Assembly: GCA_030037035.1 (NCBI GenBank)
Contig: JASHSA010000004.1
Span: 1-11,403 of the forward strand
Length of the DNA: 11,403 nt
Direction: 5' to 3'
Origin: Thermoplasmata archaeon
Lineage (GTDB): Archaea > Thermoplasmatota > Thermoplasmata > Lutacidiplasmatales > UBA184
A program made the position numbers and the translations under genes. The notes under the pieces were generated by a model. It worked only from the letters and a program-made list of their open reading frames with translations, had not been told where the DNA came from and did no database searches. Position 1 is the first letter of the stretch. Each line of letters starts with the position of its first letter. Positions 6,062 to 11,403 of the stretch are shown in pieces.

Positions 6062-8278
6062 GTGGCCGGGGCGGCCCCGGCGCCGGACGGCTGGCTGCTC
6101 GACATCACGGAGAGCCCGGACGGCCGCTCGGTCGTCCTCTGGGTGAAGGAGCGCGCGGACGGGCGCGTCCGGCGGTGCGCCGTCGACTACCGTCCGCCGT
6201 TCCTCGTCACCGGTCCCCGCACGGAGCTCGTCGGGCTCGCCCGTCGCCTGCGCGACGACGGCCGCGTCGCCTCCGTCGAGCTCGGGGTCGGCCGGCCGTC
6301 GCTCTTCGACCGTCGGCCGTGCACGGTCGTGCGGGTCGTCCCGCGCGAGAACCCCGGCCGCCGCGCGCTCGCGCGCGCGATCGACGCGGGCGGCGGCTAC
6401 GCGACGTTCACGCTCTACGACGTCGACCTCGCGCCCCCGCAGCTCTACCACCTCGCCCACGGGCTCTACCCGTTCGCGCCGGTCGCCGGGAGCGGCGCGG
6501 CGCTGGTCGCGACCGAGCCGGCGGAGACGGTCGACTACGCGCCGCCGCCCCTGCGCGTCGCGAGCCTCGAGGTCCACCTCGCCGGCGAGCGGCGCGGACG
6601 CCTCCCTCCGCCGGACGGCCGGATCGGCGCCGTGCGGCTCGGGGACGTGACGCTCGACGGGCCGGAGGAGGCGCTCCTGGCGGCGCTCCCGGCGGAGCTC
6701 GCGCGGAGCGAGCCGGACGTCCTGCTCACCGACGGCGGCGACGAGTTCGACCTGCCGTGGCTCTACCGGCGGGCGGCGGCGTGCGGCCTCGCGCCGCGGG
6801 AGTTCGCGCTCGGCCGGGAGCCGGCGCCGTTCGCCCCGGCGCGGCCGGCGCGCTCGTTCACCTCCTACGGCCGCGTCCTCCACCGCGCCGCGACGTACCC
6901 GGTCCCGGGGCGGTTCCACCTCGACCGGTCGAACTCGTTCCTCTACCGCGACGCCGAGCTCGCCGGCCTGATCGACGCCGCGCGCCTCTCGCGCCTCTCC
7001 CTCCAGACGGTCGCGCGCCAGTCGCCGGGGACGTGCTTCACGGCAATGGAGATGGCGCACGCCCTCGCGCAGGACGTCCACGTCCCGTGGAAGAAGAACC
7101 GCCCGGAGGAGTTCCGCACCGGCGCGAGCCTCGTCGCCTCCGACCGCGGCGGGGTGATCCTCCTCCCGCCGGTAGGCGTCCACGACCGGATCGAGGAGTT
7201 CGACTTCGCGAGCCTCTACCCGCACCTGATGGTCCGCAAGAACCTCTCGGCGGAGACGCTCGACTGCCGCTGCTGCCCGGCGAGCCCGATCCGGGCGCCG
7301 GGGCTCGGCTACCGCTCGTGCACGCGCCGCCAGGGGCTGATCCCGCGCACGCTCGAGCCGTTGCTCACGCGGCGCCTCGCCTACAAGGCCGCCCTGAAGC
7401 GCGGCGGCCTCGCGCCGGAGGAGGCGCGGCGGCTCGGCCACCGCGTCAAGATGCTGAAATGGATCCTCGTGACGGCGTTCGGCTACCAGGGCTACCGCAA
7501 CGCGCGCTTCGGCCGCATCGAGTGCCACGAGGCGATCAACGCCTACGCCCGCGAGCTCCTCGCGACGCTCGTCGCCGACGCCGAGCGGTGCGGGTACCAC
7601 GTCGTCCACGGGATCGTCGACTCGCTCTGGCTCCGCCCGCGCGACCCCGGGCACCCCCCCGACCCCGAGGCGTTCGCGCGCCGGGCGAGCACGAACTACG
7701 ACCTTCCCCTCGGCTACGAGGGCCGCTACCGATGGATCGTCTTCCTCCCCGCGGTGACGCACGGGCTCGGCGTGCCGAACCGCTACTACGGCCTCTACGA
7801 GGGCGGCGAGTTCAAGCTCCGCGGGATCGGCGGCCGGCGCCACGACACCCCGACGCTCCTGCGGCGGTTCGAGCTCGAGGTCCTCGAGCTGCTGCGCGGG
7901 GCGCGCGACGCGGAGGGGGTGCGCGCGCTCGTCCCCCGGGCGCTCAAGCGGGCCGACCTCTTCGCCGCCCGGCTCGCCGACGGCGCCTGGCCGGTGGACG
8001 AGCTCCTCGTCGCCCACCGGATCGGCCAGGCGCCCGAGGCGTTCGTGACGTTCACCGACTCGGTCGCCGCGCTGCGCCAGCTCGCCGCGGCCGGCGCGCC
8101 GCGCGGCGCCGGCGAGACGGTCCGGTTCGTCATCCTCGACCGGGCGAGCCGCTCCTGGCGCACGCGGGTCCGGGCGGGCGAGCTGCTCGCGGGGGACGAG
8201 CGCTACGACGCCGGCGCCTACCTCGAGCTGCTCGCCCGGGAGGCGGAGACGCTGCTCGCGCCGTTCGGCGTCCGCCGG
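6062..8278 (+). CDS. Family B DNA polymerase, PolB2-like, degraded exonuclease; no stop at expected end (left copy)
   Basis: DNA-dependent DNA polymerase of about 739 recognisable residues. N-terminal domain: GWLLDITESPDG. Exonuclease domain: motif I reads LEVH (169-172) instead of FDIE, and motif II reads TDGGDEFD (223-230) with the usual Asn absent, so proofreading is probably lost. Polymerase motif A: DFASLYPHL with Asp381. Motif B: K466 to G474 (KWILVTAFG) then YQGYRNARFG. Motif C: HGIVDS with Asp520; the first Asp of DTD is Ile. KLRGIGGRRHD of the thumb region follows. Cys402, 404, 405 and 420 may bind zinc. The GTG at 6062 follows the small-gene stop by two bases. Homology stops near 8278, but the frame has no stop until 10009, running antisense through the right-copy polymerase; read literally it gives 1315 residues. 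PolB2-type grouping is from memory of motif forms. Confidence 0.85.
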
Positions 8279-8454
8279 GAGCGCCGGACCCCCCGGCGCG
8301 GCGCTCGGGTCCCCACGGCGCATTCACGCGGTCGGAGGAGAAAACGTACCCACGGCGCCGGCGGCGAGGGCCTGCTGGCCGGGCGCTTCCGGCGATCGGA
8401 ACGGGGCCCGCGGAGGGCGCGCGGCACCGTCCCAACGGGCAGGGAGATCCGCCC
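8279..8454. other. Spacer at the centre of the inverted repeat and read-through zone of the left polymerase
   Basis: About 176 bases between the points where left and right polymerase homology ends. On the minus strand it codes the last 43 or so residues and the stop (8324-8326) of the right polymerase. On the plus strand the left polymerase frame continues as an Arg-rich tail without a stop; neither other plus-strand frame has a stop until a TGA at 8677. From there to 10009 the left frame is the exact codon-register complement of the right polymerase, so it stays open simply because that gene avoids TTA, CTA and TCA codons. A TTTT run on the minus strand near 8341-8344 is too short to call a terminator. 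Confidence 0.7.
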
Positions 8455-10663
8455 GTCGCACGCCGAGCGGGGCGAGCAGGGTCTCCGCCTCCCGCGCGAG
8501 GAGCTCGAGGTACGCCCCGACGTCGTACCGCTCTTCGCCCGTCAGGAGCTCGGCGGCCCGGACCCGCGCGCGCCAGGAGCGGCTTGCCCGGTCGAGGATC
8601 GCGAAGCGCACGGTCTCCCCCGCGCCGCGCCGGGCCCCGGCCTCGCCGAGCTGCCGCAGCGCCGCGACCGAATCGGTGAACGTCACGAACGCCTCGGGCG
8701 CCTGGCCGATCCGATGGGCGATCAGGAGCTCGTCGACCGGCCAGGCTCCCGTCCGCAGGCGCTCGGCGAACAGGTCGGCCCGACGGAGCGCCCGCGGCAG
8801 GCGGGCGCGGACCCCTTCGGCGTCGGCGGCTCCCTCGAACAGCGAGAGGACCTCGAGCTCGAACCGGCGCAGGAACGTGGGGGTGTCGTGCCGGCGCCCG
8901 CCGATCCCACGGAGCTTGAACTCGCCGCGCTCGTAGAGACCGTAGTAGCGGTTTGGCACGCCGAGGCCGTGGGTGACCGCCGGGAGGAAGACGATCCAGC
9001 GGTAGCGGCCCTCGTAGCCGAGCGGGAGGTCGAACCTCGCGCTCGCCCGGCGCGCGAACGCCTCCGGGTCCGGCGAATCCTCCGGCGCGAGCGGGCGGAG
9101 CCAGAGGGAGTCGACGATCCCGTGGACGACCCGGTAGCCGGCCCGCTCCGCCTCGGCGAGGAGCCCGGCGAGGAGCTCGCGGGCGTAGGCGTTGATCGCC
9201 TCGTGGCACTCGATCCGGCCGAACCGGGCGTTCCGGTAGCCTTGGTAGCCGAAGGCGGTCACCAGGATCCACTTGAGCATCTTGATGCGCTGGCGGAGAC
9301 GGCGCGCCGCCTCGGGGGCGAGCCCGGGCGTCCTCAGCGCCGCCTTGTAGGCGAGCCGCCGGGCGAGGAGCGGTTCCAGCGTGCGCGGGATCAGCCCCTG
9401 CCGTCGCGTGCAGGAGCGGTAGCCGAGCCCCGGAGCCCGCCATGGGCTCGCGGGGCAGCAGCGACAGTCGAGCGTCTCGGCGGAGAGGTTCTTGCGGACC
9501 ATGAGGTGCGGGTAGAGGCTCGCGAAATCGAACTCCTCGACCCGGTCGTGAACGCCGACCGGCGGCAGCAGGATCACCCCGCCCCGGTCGGAGGCGACGA
9601 GCGCCTCGCCGGTGCGGAACTCCTCGGGCCGGTTCTTCTTCCACGGCACGTGGACCCCGTGCGCGAGGGCCTGTGCCATCTCCATGGCGGTGAAGCAGGT
9701 CCCCGGCGACTGGCGCGCGATCGTCTGGAGCGACAGGCGCGAGAGCCGGGCCGCGTCGACCAGGCCGGCGAGCTCCGCGTCATCGTACAGGAACGAGTTC
9801 GCCCGGTCGAGGTGGAAGCGGCCCGGGACCGGGTACGTCGCCGCGCGGTGGAGGACCCGGCCGTACGAGGTGAACGCGCGGGCCGGCCGGGCCGGCGCGA
9901 ACGGCGCCGGCTCCCGGCCGAGCGCGAACTCCTCGGGGCGAAGGCCCCGCTCCGCCGCTCGCCGGTAGAGCCACGGAAGGTCGAACTCGTCGCCGCCGTC
10001 GGTCAATAGGACGTCCGGCTCCGTGCGGGCGATCTCGTCGGCGAGCGCCCGCAGGACCGCCTCCTCCGGCCCGTCGAGCGTCCGGTCGCCAAGGCGGACC
10101 ATGCCGATCCGCCCGTCGGGGGGTGGGATGCGGCCCCGCCGCTCGCCGGCGAGATGGACCTCGAGCCGGGCGACCCGGAGCGGGGGCGGGAGGTACTCCA
10201 CGGTCTCCGCGGCCTCGGTCGCCACGAGGGCGCGGTCGGGGCCGTGCACGACCGGGGCGAACGGGTAGAGGCGGTGCTCGAGGTGGTAGAGCTGCGGGGG
10301 CGAGAGATCGACGTCGTACAGCGTGAACGTCGCGTAGCCCCCGAGCGCGTCGACCGCGCGGGCGAGCGTCCGCCGGGCGGAGTTCACCGCCGGCACGACC
10401 CGGAGCACCGTTCGCGGACGGCGGTCGAACAGCGACGGCCGCCCGACGATCGGTTGGCACCCGGCGACGGTCGGCGCTCTGCGCAGCCGTTCGGCGAGCC
10501 GGAGGAGCTCGGCCCGGGGCCCGGCGACGAGGAACGGAGGGCGGTAGTCGACCGACGTCCGACGAACCCGTCCGTCGGAGCGGTCCTTCACCCAGAGGAC
10601 GACCGAGCGGCCGTCGGGGCTCTCCGTGATGTCGAGCAGCCAGCCGTCGGGCACCGACCGCAC
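8324..10663 (-). CDS. Family B DNA polymerase, PolB2-like, degraded exonuclease (right copy, complete)
   Basis: A 779-residue paralogue of the left polymerase with a normal stop. The motifs are the same: exonuclease I position reads LEVH and exonuclease II TDGGDEFD; polymerase motif A DFASLYPHL with Asp379 (codon 9527-9529); motif B KWILVTAFG then YQGYRNARFG; motif C HGIVDS with Asp518; and the DCRCCP...YRSC cysteine set. Both copies therefore share the degraded proofreading site, which must predate the duplication. The final 43 or so residues, Pro/Ala-rich and ending GTFSPPTA, have no match in the left copy. The GTG at 10663 is used because the codon aligned with the left start is GCG here; it lies 11 bases after the small-gene stop. 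Probably cotranscribed with the two upstream genes. Confidence 0.9.
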   Translation of the reverse strand: MRSVPDGWLLDITESPDGRSVVLWVKDRSDGRVRRTSVDYRPPFLVAGPRAELLRLAERLRRAPTVAGCQPIVGRPSLFDRRPRTVLRVVPAVNSARRTLARAVDALGGYATFTLYDVDLSPPQLYHLEHRLYPFAPVVHGPDRALVATEAAETVEYLPPPLRVARLEVHLAGERRGRIPPPDGRIGMVRLGDRTLDGPEEAVLRALADEIARTEPDVLLTDGGDEFDLPWLYRRAAERGLRPEEFALGREPAPFAPARPARAFTSYGRVLHRAATYPVPGRFHLDRANSFLYDDAELAGLVDAARLSRLSLQTIARQSPGTCFTAMEMAQALAHGVHVPWKKNRPEEFRTGEALVASDRGGVILLPPVGVHDRVEEFDFASLYPHLMVRKNLSAETLDCRCCPASPWRAPGLGYRSCTRRQGLIPRTLEPLLARRLAYKAALRTPGLAPEAARRLRQRIKMLKWILVTAFGYQGYRNARFGRIECHEAINAYARELLAGLLAEAERAGYRVVHGIVDSLWLRPLAPEDSPDPEAFARRASARFDLPLGYEGRYRWIVFLPAVTHGLGVPNRYYGLYERGEFKLRGIGGRRHDTPTFLRRFELEVLSLFEGAADAEGVRARLPRALRRADLFAERLRTGAWPVDELLIAHRIGQAPEAFVTFTDSVAALRQLGEAGARRGAGETVRFAILDRASRSWRARVRAAELLTGEERYDVGAYLELLAREAETLLAPLGVRRADLPARWDGAARPPRAPFRSPEAPGQQALAAGAVGTFSPPTA

Positions 10664-10674
10664 GCCGGCCGCGG

Positions 10675-10932
10675 TCAGCGGAGCCCGCGGGTCCTCTCCG
10701 CCGCCTCCGTCCGAAGCCGTCCGGCGAGGTCGGTGAGGACCGAGAGGAGGATCGACTCCAGCAGGTCCGGGCTCCCGACGTACGTCGCCTGGGCGGCGTA
10801 GCGACGCGCGCCTGTCCGGACGAGCTCGAACGCCGCCCGGTCCTCGGGCGTCGTGAGCAGGTGGGCGAACGCGTCCCACCGCTTCATCCGCTCCTCGAGC
10901 GCCTGACGGTACGTCGGGGCGGTACGTCCCAC
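10675..10932 (-). CDS. Conserved 85-residue protein of unknown function (right copy)
   Basis: Paralogue of the left small protein. The first 73 residues differ at six positions, mostly conservative (Leu/Met, Ser/Thr, Ala/Ser, Val/Leu, with Arg/His and Val/Ala). Only the Arg-rich tail differs in length and sequence. It starts with GTG here, not ATG, after the same GGAGGTG site at the same five-base spacing, and overlaps the RadA-like gene by the same 49 bases. The strong conservation of the helical body argues that both copies were kept functional. No known domain is recognised. Confidence 0.82.
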   Translation of the reverse strand: MGRTAPTYRQALEERMKRWDAFAHLLTTPEDRAAFELVRTGARRYAAQATYVGSPDLLESILLSVLTDLAGRLRTEAAERTRGLR

Positions 10933-11403
10933 GCGATCACCTCCTCGACGGAGCCGCCGCCGAACTCTTCGATCCCCCGCTGGCCCGGCGGCCGCGGGAC
11001 GAGCGTCAGGCGGGCGTCGTCCCGCAGCGCCCGCAGGCGAAGCGTGGTCGGCCCGCGCGCGATCGTGAGGCAGTCCGCCCAGCGGGGACCCGCGTCGGCG
11101 AGCCCGGGGAACCGGGCCGGTCCGTCCGGCCCGAGGGTGAGCAGCAGGGGAAGGCGGACCCGCCGGAGCAGGACGGCGAGCGTCCGGGCGATGCGGCGTA
11201 GCAGCTCGGCCTGCTCCTCGGGGGGGATCTCGTCGTCGGTGAAGAGGGCCGGCAGGTCGTGCCCGACGAGCAGGGTCGGCGCGTGCCGCCGCACCTCCGC
11301 GGTCCACCGCTCGACCAGCGCGACCATCTGGTAGGCGGTGAACGCCCGGGCGAGGCGAATCCGCGCGACCGTCTCGGTCGCGTCCACCCCGAGCGATCGG
11401 CCG
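10884..11403 (-). CDS. RadA/RadB-like RecA-superfamily protein (right copy, N-terminus outside window)
   Basis: The visible C-terminal 173 residues match the left copy from its residue 128 on. The best-kept blocks are GVDATET, IRLARAFTAYQMVALVERW, PTLLVGHDLPALFTDDEIPPEEQA and the RRIAR helix that follows. The C-terminal 100 residues are more variable, although the end (PPRRT.RRSRS) is kept, perhaps because those codons overlap the small-gene start. The region of the P-loop is beyond the right edge, so whether this copy also lacks Walker A cannot be seen. Walker B is altered in the same way as in the left copy. Confidence 0.75.
   Translation of the reverse strand, partial: GRSLGVDATETVARIRLARAFTAYQMVALVERWTAEVRRHAPTLLVGHDLPALFTDDEIPPEEQAELLRRIARTLAVLLRRVRLPLLLTLGPDGPARFPGLADAGPRWADCLTIARGPTTLRLRALRDDARLTLVPRPPGQRGIEEFGGGSVEEVIAWDVPPRRTVRRSRSG
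10938..10944 (-). promoter_or_regulatory. Ribosome binding site inside the RadA-like gene (right copy)
   Basis: GGAGGTG on the minus strand, five bases before the GTG at 10932. It is identical in sequence and spacing to the left-copy site and decides the small-gene start. Confidence 0.85.

Larger units (their letters stand above)
5331..8278 (+). repeat. Left arm of a large inverted repeat (three-gene cassette)
   Basis: This segment is matched in reverse orientation by 8455-11403. The match was found by comparing the translated products: RadA-like C-terminal half, small protein and polymerase, in the same order, with the same 49-base gene overlap and the same ribosome site. The left arm probably extends further left, but the partner sequence runs out at the right edge. 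Protein identity is about 90% over 151 residues of the polymerase core and 67 of 73 in the small protein. Many third codon positions differ. Confidence 0.9.
8455..11403 (-). repeat. Right arm of the large inverted repeat (runs off the right edge)
   Basis: Mirror-image partner of 5331-8278. Order read on the minus strand: RadA-like, small protein, polymerase. The arms differ by single-residue substitutions spread along all three genes and one single-residue indel in the N-terminal half of the polymerase (left APVAGSGAALV against right APVVHGPDRALV), so they have diverged as separate coding copies. The outer end of this arm is not in the window. Confidence 0.9.

Noticed and set aside
5936..8323. 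Long minus-strand open frame of 795 codons opposite the left polymerase
   Set aside because: Same cause: it mirrors the polymerase gene, and its translation is a low-complexity charged sequence. Its resemblance to the antisense part of the left polymerase read-through frame only reflects the duplicated polymerase.
8279..8454. Insertion-sequence remnant or recombination site at the palindrome centre
   Set aside because: No terminal repeats, transposase fragment or target duplication are visible. The spacer is explained by the C-terminal end of the right polymerase gene.
1..11403. CRISPR arrays, tRNA or rRNA genes, integrases
   Set aside because: No short direct repeats with regular spacing, no tRNA cloverleaf and no integrase or transposase motifs were found on either strand.

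Overview
This window is very GC-rich. The genes are tightly packed, many start with GTG, and the content is archaeal: A-type ATP synthase subunits F and A, a RadA-like RecA-superfamily protein, family B DNA polymerases, and AT-rich TATA-like boxes about 25 bases before near-leaderless starts. An intein in the ATP-binding loop of the ATPase A subunit is also known from Thermoplasma and Pyrococcus. An uncultured high-GC euryarchaeote, possibly of the Thermoplasmatota, fits best. That lineage guess is inference.

Layout. (1) 1-2381, minus strand: atpF then atpA. atpA is split by an intein at its P-loop and runs off the left edge. The intein keeps its splicing blocks but has lost both catalytic acids of its LAGLIDADG endonuclease. 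(2) 2453-3250, minus strand: a two-cluster ferredoxin followed by an SRPBCC-fold protein, probably one transcript. (3) 3496-4281, plus strand: a DUF72/YecE protein, convergent with (4) 4294-4782, minus strand: an OsmC/Ohr-like protein. (5) 4951-8278, plus strand: a three-gene cassette of a degenerate RadA-like protein, an 84-residue unknown protein and a family B DNA polymerase. (6) 8324-11403, minus strand: a second, diverged copy of the same cassette in mirror image. Its RadA-like gene runs off the right edge.

The cassette is the main point of interest. In both copies the RadA-like gene overlaps the small gene by exactly 49 bases, a GGAGGTG ribosome site lies inside the overlap, and the polymerase follows within a few bases, so the three products are probably made together. 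The RadA-like protein lacks a Walker A motif. The polymerase keeps the catalytic Asp of motif A and the second Asp of motif C but has a degraded proofreading domain. A RecA-fold partner beside a non-proofreading polymerase recalls bacterial ImuA-ImuB-DnaE2 mutagenic repair cassettes, so a translesion or repair role is a reasonable hypothesis.

The two copies form a nearly 3 kb inverted repeat around a spacer of about 176 bases. They are about 90% identical in protein over the polymerase core, so they are distinct copies and not an exact fold-back. The plus-strand polymerase has no stop codon near its expected end: its frame stays open through the antisense strand of the other copy to 10009.
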